A stretch of 16,169 nucleotides of DNA from the NCBI GenBank assembly GCA_028286165.1, contig JAPYMU010000197.1:1-16169 (forward strand), read 5' to 3'. The stretch is from Spongiicolonus versatilis (GTDB lineage: Bacteria; Pseudomonadota; Gammaproteobacteria; Arenicellales; Spongiicolonaceae). The notes under the pieces are model-generated. The model searched no databases. It saw only the letters and a program-made list of their open reading frames with translations, and was not told the DNA's origin. Made by a program: the position numbers and the translations under genes. Of the stretch, positions 1 to 7,623 are shown piece after piece (position 1 is the first letter of the stretch; each line of letters starts with the position of its first letter).

Positions 1-50
1 GTGGTGATGGAGATGGGGTTGGGGCTTGGGTGACGGCCGCGCCGTTGCGC

Positions 51-56
51 TACAAT
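51..56 (+). promoter_or_regulatory. -10 element (TACAAT) for the restriction-modification gene
   Basis: TACAAT matches the sigma-70 -10 consensus at five of six positions and lies 14 bases before the chosen ATG at 71. Transcription would begin near 63, giving a leader of only about 8 nt, and no Shine-Dalgarno sequence is visible. No convincing -35 is seen. The same GCTACAAT string occurs ahead of ppiD at 15909-15916. Assignment is inference from motif and position. Confidence 0.45.
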
Positions 57-70
57 ACCGCTACCCGCCC

Positions 71-3000
71 ATGTCTTCCGCCGCAGCCTACCTGAAAAAG
101 ATCGCCGCCGTTTATGCCAGCGGCGATGCCACCGAATTAACCTACCGTCCCGCCTTGCAGGCGCTTCTGGAGCAAGCCGGCGGCGGCGCCGTCACCGCCG
201 CCCACGAGCCCAGGCGGACCGAGTGCGGCGCGCCGGATTTTATTGTGCTGAGAAACGGCGCCCCCATCGGCCATGTGGAGTGCAAGGGTATTGGCGCCAA
301 TCTGGGCCGGGCGGCCCGGAGTGAGCAGTTGCGCCGTTATCTGGATGCGCTGCCGAATCTGCTGCTCACCGATTACCTTTCTTTTCGCTGGTATCACGAT
401 GGCAGCCTGCGCCTGGAGGCGCATCTTGCGCGCTGCGCCGCCGATGGAAAATTGCGCGGGGAGAAAAACGGCGCCGCGGAACTTGAAAAATTACTCGGTG
501 AATTTTTCAGCGCCGACGCCCTCACCGTCGCCGCCGCCACCGAACTTGCCGGGCGCATGGCGGCCCAGGCGCGGCTTTTGTATGGCGGCATCGTGCGCAT
601 ATTGCAGGGCGATGAAAAACAGCACGGCAACCTGGGCGGGCTGCTGGACGATTACCGCAAGGCGTTGATTCCGCAGTTGTCGGTGGAGCAGTTTGCCGAT
701 ATGCAGGCGCAAACCGCCGCATATGGCTTGTTCGCCGCCCGCTGCCGCCACCGGCCTGAGGCCGGCCGTTTCACCCGCAAGGACGCGGTCTTTATTGAAA
801 CCAACCCTTTTCTGCACGAGGTTTTTGTGCGCATCGCCGGCCCCAAAATGGACGGGCGCATTTCGTGGATTGCCGACAATCTTGCCGAGTTGCTGGGCCG
901 CGCCGATATGCGCTCGGTGCTGGAAGATTTTGGCGGCGGCGACCGTGAACAGGACCCGGTGATTCATTTTTACGAAAATTTTCTCAAGGCATATGACCCG
1001 AAATTGCGCGAAATGCGCGGTGTGTATTACACCCCGGCGCCGGTGGTTTCGTGGATAGTCCGCAGCATTGATTTTTTGCTGCGCGAGAAATTTAATCTTG
1101 CCGACGGCCTGGCCGACGCCGGCAGATTCGGTTTTTGCCCCGGGCCCGGGGCCGAAACGGAAGAGGCGCACCGGGTTCTTATTCTGGATCCGGCCGCCGG
1201 CACCGGCACTTTTTTATGCGGGGTGATTGACCGCGTTTACCGCACCGTGTGCGACCAGGGGGTCGGGAATGGCTGGTCGGATTATGTGCGCGAGCATCTG
1301 CTGCCGCGCCTGTTTGGCTTTGAGTTTCTGATGGCGCCGTACGCCATCTGCTATCTGAAAATGGAAATGAAACTGGCTGAAACCGGCATTGACGCGGCCG
1401 CCGCGGTCAAAGACCGCCGCCTCAATGTTTACCTGACCAACACCCTGGAAAAATCCGAGGAGACGGTGGCCGGGCCGGTGTTTGCCCATGAAATTGTGCG
1501 CGAGGCCAATGAGGCGCACGCCGTCAAACAGAAAAAGCCGGTGATGGTGGTGCTCGGCAATCCTCCGTATTCGGGGCATACCGCAAACAAGGGGGAGTGG
1601 ATTAAAAAACTGCTCCACGGCAGTGACGATGGGCGCGCGGTCGCCGATTATTTTTCCGTGGATGGCGCGCCCCTCGGCGAGCGCAACCCGAAATGGCTGA
1701 ATGACGATTATGTGCGGTTTATGCGCTTCGCCCACTGGCGCATTGCGCAGACCGGTGAGGGCGTCCTCGGCTTCATCACCAACCACGCCTGGATTGACAA
1801 CCCGACTTTTCGCGGCATGCGGCAGAGTTTGCTCGAGGACTTTGACGAAATTTACATTCTGGATCTGCACGGCAACAGCAGAAAAAAAGAACGCGCCCCG
1901 GACGGCGGCAAGGATGAAAACGTGCTTGACATTCAGCAGGGCGTCGCCGTCGGGCTGTTTATCAAACGCCGTGGCGGAGATGGCGCCAGGCCGGCCCGGG
2001 TTTTTCACGCCGACCTGTGGGGCCGGCGCAGGGAGAAGTTCGGCCTGCTGGAGGACAGTGATGTCGACAGCACGGCGTGGTCGGAGCTCGCGCCCGATGC
2101 GCCCGATTACCTTTTTGTTTCCCGCGATGTGTCGCTTGCGGAGGAGTATGAAAAGGGCTGGAAAGTGACGGAAATTTTTCCCCACGGTGGAGTGGGAATA
2201 ACCACCGCACGCGACCGCATGGCGGTTGATTTTGTGCGGGCCCCTTTGCTGGGCCGGGCCTCCATGTTTCGCGACTCCAGGGAGTCGGACCGGGATTTGT
2301 GTGACAGTCTCCAAATTCCAATGAAGAAAGGGTGGGACGTTGCAAAAGCCCGGCAAATTCTTCAAGAGGAGGAGCGCCTCGGTGACTTTGTCAACCCTGT
2401 TCTTTACCGGCCTTTTGACCGGCGTTTGATTTTTTATCATGACGCTCTTGTCTGGAGGACAGTGAAGAAAGTCATGTGCCACATGCTGGCCGGGAAAAAC
2501 ATCGGGCTCTGCATTGGCCGTGCCGGCCATGTGGTTGGGTCGGAAGAGTGGAACCTTGTTCACATCGCCGATTCGCCCACCGACATCAACTTATTCAGGC
2601 GCGGTGGAAATTACCTGTGCCCGCTTTACCTCTACCCGGAAAACGGCAGCCCCAACGGCAGTCTGGACAACAGCCGCAAACTCAACATCGCGCCGAAGTT
2701 TATGGCCGCGGTGGAGGAAGCCCTCGGCGCAAAACCGCGGCCTGAGGAGGTGTTCCACTACATTTACGCTGTTCTCCACAGCCCCGAATACCGCCGCCGG
2801 TACCGCGATTTTCTGAAAATGGATTTTCCCCGCATTCCCCTGCCGGGCAATGCCGCGCTGTTTCGCCAACTTGCCGCCGAGGGTGAAACTTTGGCCTGCC
2901 ACCACCTCATGCGGGGCACCGGCGCGCGCGCGGACAAGCCCCGGTTTACCGGCAAAGGCGGCTGCATGGTGGAAAAAGTCCGCTATGCCGGCAACAAAGT

Positions 3001-3229
3001 CCACATTAACGACCGGCAATGCTACTCGCCGGTCGCGGAGCCGATTTGGAATCACGTCATCGGCGGCTACCGCCCCGCCCAGAAGTGGCTGCAGGACCGC
3101 AAAGGGAGGGAACTGAAATACGAAGACATCCTCCATTACATGGACATCTGCGCGGTGCTCGCCGAAACTCTTCGCGCAATGCGGAGAATTGACCAAGCCG
3201 CTGCCAAACACGGCGGCTGGGGCGGGTAG
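71..3229 (+). CDS. Single-chain N6-adenine restriction-modification enzyme (type ISP/IIG-like)
   Basis: This 1052-residue protein appears to carry nuclease, methyltransferase and target recognition in one chain. A PD-(D/E)xK nuclease-like motif is visible near the N terminus (P55-D56, then E70-C71-K72 after a hydrophobic strand). The adenine methyltransferase core follows: the entry segment GVYYTPAPVVSWIV, the SAM-binding motif LDPAAGTGTF (372-381) and the catalytic NPPY (497-500). The C-terminal ~500 residues resemble the specificity region of type ISP enzymes. No helicase motifs are seen, so it is not a full LlaGI-type translocating enzyme. ATG 71 was chosen over an in-frame TTG at 26 because a -10 element sits at 51 and the product then starts MSSAAAYLKK. 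No separate restriction or specificity gene follows; the gene ends 6 bp from the tRNA-Leu 3' end. Part of the presumed recognition region is much poorer in GC than its flanks. A pure protective methyltransferase remains possible. Confidence 0.85.
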   Translation: MSSAAAYLKKIAAVYASGDATELTYRPALQALLEQAGGGAVTAAHEPRRTECGAPDFIVLRNGAPIGHVECKGIGANLGRAARSEQLRRYLDALPNLLLTDYLSFRWYHDGSLRLEAHLARCAADGKLRGEKNGAAELEKLLGEFFSADALTVAAATELAGRMAAQARLLYGGIVRILQGDEKQHGNLGGLLDDYRKALIPQLSVEQFADMQAQTAAYGLFAARCRHRPEAGRFTRKDAVFIETNPFLHEVFVRIAGPKMDGRISWIADNLAELLGRADMRSVLEDFGGGDREQDPVIHFYENFLKAYDPKLREMRGVYYTPAPVVSWIVRSIDFLLREKFNLADGLADAGRFGFCPGPGAETEEAHRVLILDPAAGTGTFLCGVIDRVYRTVCDQGVGNGWSDYVREHLLPRLFGFEFLMAPYAICYLKMEMKLAETGIDAAAAVKDRRLNVYLTNTLEKSEETVAGPVFAHEIVREANEAHAVKQKKPVMVVLGNPPYSGHTANKGEWIKKLLHGSDDGRAVADYFSVDGAPLGERNPKWLNDDYVRFMRFAHWRIAQTGEGVLGFITNHAWIDNPTFRGMRQSLLEDFDEIYILDLHGNSRKKERAPDGGKDENVLDIQQGVAVGLFIKRRGGDGARPARVFHADLWGRRREKFGLLEDSDVDSTAWSELAPDAPDYLFVSRDVSLAEEYEKGWKVTEIFPHGGVGITTARDRMAVDFVRAPLLGRASMFRDSRESDRDLCDSLQIPMKKGWDVAKARQILQEEERLGDFVNPVLYRPFDRRLIFYHDALVWRTVKKVMCHMLAGKNIGLCIGRAGHVVGSEEWNLVHIADSPTDINLFRRGGNYLCPLYLYPENGSPNGSLDNSRKLNIAPKFMAAVEEALGAKPRPEEVFHYIYAVLHSPEYRRRYRDFLKMDFPRIPLPGNAALFRQLAAEGETLACHHLMRGTGARADKPRFTGKGGCMVEKVRYAGNKVHINDRQCYSPVAEPIWNHVIGGYRPAQKWLQDRKGRELKYEDILHYMDICAVLAETLRAMRRIDQAAAKHGGWGG

Positions 3230-3235
3230 AAAATG

Positions 3236-3322
3236 TGGTACCGAGGAGAGGACTTGAACCTCCACGGGGTTGCCCCCACTAGCACCTGAAGCTAGCGCGT
3301 CTACCAGTTCCGCCACCTCGGC
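3236..3322 (-). tRNA. tRNA-Leu (anticodon CAG)
   Basis: The minus strand folds as an 87-nt class II tRNA with encoded CCA (complement of 3236-3238). The acceptor arms are GCCGAGG and CCTCGGT (G1-U72 wobble), followed by discriminator A. The D-arm holds GGCGGAACTGGTAGAC. The anticodon stem CTAGC/GCTAG encloses loop TTCAGGT, so the anticodon is CAG (reads CUG). A variable arm (GTGGGGGCAACCCC) and T-arm GTTCAAGTC follow. It lies tail to tail with the restriction-modification gene and head to head with rnr. A strong promoter stands directly upstream. Confidence 0.97.
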
Positions 3323-3331
3323 CTGCGGGGG

Positions 3332-3360
3332 ATTTTACTTTTGGCGTGGTTGGTTGTCAA
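3332..3360 (-). promoter_or_regulatory. Sigma-70 promoter of tRNA-Leu
   Basis: Read on the minus strand, TTGACA (complement of 3355-3360) is separated by exactly 17 bp from TAAAAT (complement of 3332-3337), which ends 9 bp before the mature tRNA 5' end. This is a perfect -35 with a five-of-six -10. The element overlaps the predicted first codons of rnr on the other strand, so tRNA and RNase R initiation share the same 40 bp. Confidence 0.85.
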
Positions 3361-5347
3361 TGTGAAAGCGATTCCAAACAGCACTCCCAAACATCCCGCC
3401 ACCGGCCGGTTGCCGGTGGTGGAGGGGCGGGTGGTGGCCAACCGGCGCGGCTACGGTTTTGTCACCGCCGCCGGCCTGGCCGAGGATGTATACCTGCCGC
3501 GCTCGCAGATGGGCGGGCTGATGAACGGCGACGAGGTCAGGGTGGCGGCGCGCGCCATGCCCGGCGGCCGCACCGAGGGGCGGGTGCTGGAAGTCACCCG
3601 CCGCGCATGCAAGTCGGTGGTCGGGCGGATGTTTCGTGAGAGCCGCCGCAACTTTGTCGCGCCGCGCGACCCGCGCACCGGCGATATCCTGCTGCCGGGC
3701 CGCGCCGCCGGCAAGGCCGCCGCCGGCGACTGGGTGGTGTGCGAACTCACCCGCTACCCCGACCGTTACCGCGCCGCCGAAGGCCGTGTGCTGCGCATTC
3801 TCGGCGGCAAAGAGACGGTGGAAGTGCTGAGCGAGGCCGCGGTGGTTGAGGCCGGCATCCCCGCCGCCTGGCCCGGCGCGGTTAAAAAGGAGTTGCGCGG
3901 AGTGGAGGATGTTGCGCGCGCCGCCGCCGGTGAAGACGGGCGCAAGGATTTGCGCGAACTTCCTTTCGTCACTATTGACGGTGAACACGCGCGCGATTTT
4001 GACGACGCCGTTTGCGCGCGCCGGGCCGGCGGCGAACACCGCCTGCTGGTCGCCATTGCCGATGTGTCGGCTTTTGTCGCGGCCGGCGGCGCGCTGGATG
4101 CGGAAGCGCGCAACCGCGGCAACTCGGTGTACTTTCCGCGCCGCGTGGTTCCCATGCTGCCGGAGGCGCTGAGCAATGATTTGTGTTCACTGCGCCCCGG
4201 TGAAGACCGGCTGGCGCTGGTGTGCGACATGCGGGTGGCGCGCCGGGGCGCGGTGCGCGGTTTTGATTTTTACCCGGCGCTGATTCGCTCCCGCGCCCGG
4301 CTGACTTACGAACAGGTTTTTTCCCGCCTCGCCGGCGGCCGCGGCCTGCCGCCGGATTTGCACCGTCCGCTGGCCGAATTGAACGCGGTTTTTGAATCGC
4401 TGAGCGCGGCGCGGCGCCGGCGCGGCGCGCTGGACCTGGATATTCCCGAGGCTGAGTTTGAATTTGACGGCGCCGGCATGGTGAGCGCGGTGCGCGCCGC
4501 CAAACGCAATGCCGCCCACCGCCTGATAGAGGAGTGCATGCTCGCCGCCAATTGCTGTGCCGCTGAGTTTCTCAGCAAGCGCGCGGCCGGCGCGGTTTAC
4601 CGTGTGCACGACGCGCCGGCGGCGGACAAACTGGATGAATTGCGCCGCTTTCTTGCCGGCCTCGGCCTCACCCTGGGCGGCGGTGCGGCGCCGGCGGCCG
4701 GCGATTTTTCCGCCGCGCTCAGCGGCCCGCAACTCAGCGCCCGGCAGCGTTTTTGTGTGCAGACGGTGATGCTGCGCTCCCTCGCCCAGGCGCGCTACAG
4801 CGGCGAAAATGTGGGCCACTTCGCGCTCAACTACGCCGCCTACACCCACTTCACTTCGCCCATCCGCCGCTACCCCGACCTGCTGGTGCACCGTTTAATT
4901 AAATCTTTGCTGCGCGAAAAAAATATCGCCGTCGACGCCAAAGCCCTGGCCGCCGCTGCCGGGCACTGTTCCATGACCGAGCGCCGCGCCGATGAGGCGG
5001 CGCGCGATGTCGCGCGCCGTCTCAAAGTGCGCTACATGGAAAACGCCGTGGGCCGCCGCTTCTTCGGCGTCGTCACCGGCGTCACCAACTTCGGTTTGTT
5101 TGTGGAACTGGAGGACATTCTGGTTTCCGGTCTTTTGCACATCGCCGAACTCGATGGCCGCCACCATTTTGACGAGCGGCATCTGCAGTTGCGCGGCGCC
5201 GGCGGTGCGCGGTGCTTTAGCCTCGGCGACCGCCTTGAAGTGGAAGTGGCGCGGGTCGCCGTTGACGAGGCGAAGATTGATTTCATTTTGGCGCGCGGCG
5301 GCGGTGAAAAAACCAAAACCAAAATCCGCCGCCAACGGCGCAAGTGA
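3341..5347 (+). CDS. rnr: Ribonuclease R (3'-5' exoribonuclease, RNB family)
   Basis: RNase R degrades structured RNA processively from the 3' end and takes part in mRNA decay, rRNA and tRNA quality control and trans-translation. The 668-residue product has cold-shock-type RNA-binding domains (first one about residues 27-90, with RGYGFV), then the RNB catalytic domain with the metal-binding motif IDGEHARDFDD (D213, D219, D221, D222, equivalent to E. coli D272/D278/D280/D281). The RNB signature NYAAYTHFTSPIRRYPDL follows at about 497-514, then an S1 domain (about 566-650) and a short basic tail. The N-terminal helix-turn-helix region of longer RNase R proteins is absent, because the tRNA lies immediately upstream. 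The start is uncertain: TTG 3341 has a G-rich stretch (3327-3331) at fair spacing, while TTG 3350 and GTG 3362 are alternatives. RNase II is less likely given the ordered two-CSD/RNB/S1/basic-tail layout. It overlaps rlmB by 4 nt. Confidence 0.93.
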   Translation: MAWLVVNVKAIPNSTPKHPATGRLPVVEGRVVANRRGYGFVTAAGLAEDVYLPRSQMGGLMNGDEVRVAARAMPGGRTEGRVLEVTRRACKSVVGRMFRESRRNFVAPRDPRTGDILLPGRAAGKAAAGDWVVCELTRYPDRYRAAEGRVLRILGGKETVEVLSEAAVVEAGIPAAWPGAVKKELRGVEDVARAAAGEDGRKDLRELPFVTIDGEHARDFDDAVCARRAGGEHRLLVAIADVSAFVAAGGALDAEARNRGNSVYFPRRVVPMLPEALSNDLCSLRPGEDRLALVCDMRVARRGAVRGFDFYPALIRSRARLTYEQVFSRLAGGRGLPPDLHRPLAELNAVFESLSAARRRRGALDLDIPEAEFEFDGAGMVSAVRAAKRNAAHRLIEECMLAANCCAAEFLSKRAAGAVYRVHDAPAADKLDELRRFLAGLGLTLGGGAAPAAGDFSAALSGPQLSARQRFCVQTVMLRSLAQARYSGENVGHFALNYAAYTHFTSPIRRYPDLLVHRLIKSLLREKNIAVDAKALAAAAGHCSMTERRADEAARDVARRLKVRYMENAVGRRFFGVVTGVTNFGLFVELEDILVSGLLHIAELDGRHHFDERHLQLRGAGGARCFSLGDRLEVEVARVAVDEAKIDFILARGGGEKTKTKIRRQRRK

Positions 5348-6099
5348 CGGTGAAGCCGCGCGCCAAACAAAAGCCGGCCGCCGTTTGCGGTTTCCACGCC
5401 GTCACCGCCGTGCTGCACCGGACGCCGCGCGCGGTGCGCGCCGTGCTGGTGGACCATGCGCGCCGCGACCGGCGCATGGCCGAACTGCAGCAGGCGGCGC
5501 GCCGCGCCGGGGCCGAATTGCGCCGGGTGGACTTTGCCGAGTTGGATGCGGCGGCCGGCGGCGCCCGCCACCAGGGGGTGGTGGCGCTGACCGCGGCGCC
5601 GGCGGCGCGCGGCGGCCGGGAACTGCTGTGCCATGTGGCCGGTCTGGCGCACGCGCCGCTGGTGCTGGCGCTGGACGGGGTGCAGGATCCGCACAACCTC
5701 GGCGCCTGTTTGCGCACCGCCGATGCGGCCGGGGTGGACGCCGTGGTGCTGCCGGCGGCGCGCGCCTGCGGGCTGACGCCGGCGGCGGCGCGCGCGGCGT
5801 CGGGAGCGGCGGTGGCGGTGTTCCGGGTGGCCAACCTGCCGCGCGCATTGCGCCAACTGAAGGACGCCGGGCTGTGGGTGGTGGGCGCGGCCGGCGATGC
5901 CGAACTCAGTCTCCACGATGCCGACCTCGGCGGTCCGCTGGCGCTGGTGCTGGGCGGCGAGGCGCGCGGCATGCGGCCGCTGGTGGCGCGCTGCTGCGAC
6001 TCCACCGTGCGCATTCCCATGCGCGGCACGGTGTCCAGTTTGAATGTGTCGGTGGCGGCCGGCGTGGCGCTGTTTGAAGTTCTGCGGCGGCGGGGGTGA
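5344..6099 (+). CDS. rlmB: 23S rRNA (guanosine-2251-2'-O)-methyltransferase RlmB
   Basis: This SPOUT/TrmH-family enzyme methylates the 2'-O of G2251 in the peptidyl-transferase P-loop of 23S rRNA using SAM. The 251-residue protein shows the three family motifs: LDGVQDPHNLGACLR (110-124, with the catalytic-type Arg124), LVLGGEARGM (201-210) and IPMRGTVSSLNVSVA (224-238), which forms the trefoil knot. The N-terminal ~75 residues match the small L30e-like RNA-binding domain. Length fits the family (E. coli 243). The start GTG overlaps the rnr stop (GTGA), implying translational coupling; the first internal Met is residue 45, which would remove the N-terminal domain. The rnr-rlmB pair is conserved in Proteobacteria. 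It ends 37 bp from the converging radical SAM gene. Confidence 0.93.
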   Translation: MTVKPRAKQKPAAVCGFHAVTAVLHRTPRAVRAVLVDHARRDRRMAELQQAARRAGAELRRVDFAELDAAAGGARHQGVVALTAAPAARGGRELLCHVAGLAHAPLVLALDGVQDPHNLGACLRTADAAGVDAVVLPAARACGLTPAAARAASGAAVAVFRVANLPRALRQLKDAGLWVVGAAGDAELSLHDADLGGPLALVLGGEARGMRPLVARCCDSTVRIPMRGTVSSLNVSVAAGVALFEVLRRRG

Positions 6100-6136
6100 G
6101 GGGGGAAGTGCCGGTGCGGACGTCGAAAATGGCGGC

Positions 6137-7153
6137 TCAGACCAGGGTGCCGCCGCAACTGCTGCCGGCGCCGGCGGTGCAGCCGAGACAGTGGGCGCCG
6201 ACGGCGATGCGCTTGCCTTCCAGGTCGGCGGCGCTGAGCTCCCACAGGTGGGCGCCGCCGGCGCCGTTGACCGGGGCGTTGATTTCCAGCATTTGGTTGA
6301 AGTCGCAGTCGTACACGCGGCCGAGCCAGTCCACGCTGAGCAGGTGGCGGCACATCAGGCCGGCGACGGTGTCGGGGTTGAAGTTGTCGGCGAGCAGGCG
6401 CAGGTAGCCGTCGTATTCGCCGCGCCGCCGCAGGTAGTGGGCGAAGCGGTTCACCGGCAGGTTGGCCAGCGCGAGGAGGCGGTTGAAGGTGATGCCGAAG
6501 TCGGCGCCGAGCCGGGTTTTGTAGTCGGCCTCCAGGCCGGCCTGCGGCGGCGGCAGAGTCGGGCCCTGCGGGTTGTAAACCAAATCAAGGGTGAGGGCGG
6601 GGTCTTTGCCGTAGCCGGCGGCGTTCAGTTGGCGCAGCGCGGCGATGCTTTTTTCAAACACACCGCCGCCGCGCTGGGCGTCGACATTTTCCCGCGAGTA
6701 GCACGGCAGTGAGCACACCAGTTGAATTTTGCGCGCCGCGTACCATTCGGCCAGGTCTTCCTGGCCCGGCTCCAGCAGCACGGTTAAATTGCAGCGCGAC
6801 GTCACCGCCGTGCAGAACGAAACAATCTCGTCCACGAAGCGGCGGAAGTGCGGATTCAACTCCGGCGCGCCGCCGGTGATGTCGGCGCGCTCAATGTTGT
6901 TGGCTCGCATCCAGCGCAGAATTTTTTCCATGGTTTCCCAGGTCATGATTTCGGTGCGGTTGGGGCCGGCATCGACGTGGCAGTGGTTGCAGGCCTGGTT
7001 GCACAGTTTGCCGAGGTTGATTTGCAATTCGCTGAGCGCGGCGCGGCGCAGCGCGGGCAGGTTGTGGCCGCGCATGGCGTTGGTGAACATGCGCGCCTCG
7101 CCCGGCGCCGGGTTGGCGGCGCCGACTTTGGTTGGGATGGCGGCGGCGGACAT
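6137..7153 (-). CDS. arsS: ArsS-type radical SAM protein at the end of the bufferin operon
   Basis: The 338-residue protein carries a radical SAM cluster motif C51-x3-C55-x2-C58 in the context NLGKLCNQACNHCHVDAGPN, close to the ArsS (rSAM/SeCys, DUF3641) family. The C-terminal domain keeps the family signature HCLGCTAGAGSSCGG (C322, C325, C333). Some relatives have selenocysteine in this region; here all positions are cysteine. Further conserved cysteines lie at C268 and C283 (YDCDF). ArsS is known for making arsenosugars from methylated arsenic together with ArsM, but no arsM is in the window. ATG 7153 overlaps the doxX stop by one base (TAATG), so the gene is the last cistron of the five-gene operon. 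The true substrate here is open: arsenic chemistry or modification of the BufA peptide are both possible. The family call is firm; the function is not. Confidence 0.85.
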   Translation of the reverse strand: MSAAAIPTKVGAANPAPGEARMFTNAMRGHNLPALRRAALSELQINLGKLCNQACNHCHVDAGPNRTEIMTWETMEKILRWMRANNIERADITGGAPELNPHFRRFVDEIVSFCTAVTSRCNLTVLLEPGQEDLAEWYAARKIQLVCSLPCYSRENVDAQRGGGVFEKSIAALRQLNAAGYGKDPALTLDLVYNPQGPTLPPPQAGLEADYKTRLGADFGITFNRLLALANLPVNRFAHYLRRRGEYDGYLRLLADNFNPDTVAGLMCRHLLSVDWLGRVYDCDFNQMLEINAPVNGAGGAHLWELSAADLEGKRIAVGAHCLGCTAGAGSSCGGTLV

Positions 7154-7623
7154 TACAGCGCGCTGGTTTTGATATAGCGGCGGCGGATGAAATGGTCCAC
7201 GGAAATTTTCCCCGGGCCGTACAGAATGGGGAACAGCAGCATCAGCCCCCACAGTTGGTGGTTCATCAAGTCCACCGGGCGCACCTCGGGCAGGGAGATG
7301 AGCGCGACGATGTTGAAAACAAACAGCGCCGCCGCGGCCAGCCGCCCGCCAAGTCCCAGGGCCAGCAACACCGGCAGAATTAATTCGGCGCCGGTGCCGA
7401 GGTAGGCGGCAAACACCGGCGGCAGCAGCGGCACCTGGTAGCACCAGTCGCACTCGCCGGAGAACAGTTGCAGGGTGCTGTCCCAACTGCGGATTTTTGT
7501 CAGGCCCGATTTCCAGAACACATTGGCCACCCACAAGCGCAGCAGAAGATCCGCCGCCGGCGCGAACAGGGCGAGGAAGCGGGTGGTGGTTTTGGTGAAG
7601 TCTGCGATGCGTCTCAGTTTCAT
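7153..7623 (-). CDS. DoxX-family membrane protein (HvfX-like) of the bufferin operon
   Basis: The 156-residue inner-membrane protein has about four hydrophobic segments and DoxX features: AADLLLRLWVANVFWKSGLTK (about 23-43), PPVFAAYLGTGAELILPVLLALGLG, AAAALFVFNIVALISLP and LWGLMLLFPILYGPGKISVDH. DoxX proteins commonly accompany DUF692/DUF2063/DUF2282 genes and are thought to act in redox or maturation steps at the membrane; the exact reaction is unknown. A C58-x-x-C61 pair (ECDWCYQVP) lies in the loop after the first membrane segment, a plausible metal- or thiol-exchange site. The ATG overlaps the bufC stop by four bases (ATGA), and the stop overlaps the arsS start. Confidence 0.85.
   Translation of the reverse strand: MKLRRIADFTKTTTRFLALFAPAADLLLRLWVANVFWKSGLTKIRSWDSTLQLFSGECDWCYQVPLLPPVFAAYLGTGAELILPVLLALGLGGRLAAAALFVFNIVALISLPEVRPVDLMNHQLWGLMLLFPILYGPGKISVDHFIRRRYIKTSAL

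Noticed and set aside
1..33. In-frame GTG...TGA reading (VVMEMGLGLG, stop at 31) that might be the end of an upstream gene
   Set aside because: Only ten codons are visible and there is no way to confirm that they belong to a gene.
1214..2563. 449-codon open frame on the minus strand
   Set aside because: It lies entirely opposite the restriction-modification gene, whose methylase motifs are clear. It has no recognisable domain, and long antisense frames are expected in GC-rich DNA.
3190..3235. Inverted repeat AGCCGC...GCGGCT between the methylase stop and the tRNA as a terminator
   Set aside because: The loop is long, the stem is only 6 bp, and no T-run follows in either direction.
2591..3316. 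Minus-strand frame beginning MAELVDALASGASGGN
   Set aside because: The start is the translation of the tRNA-Leu itself, a common false gene; the rest is antisense to the methylase gene.
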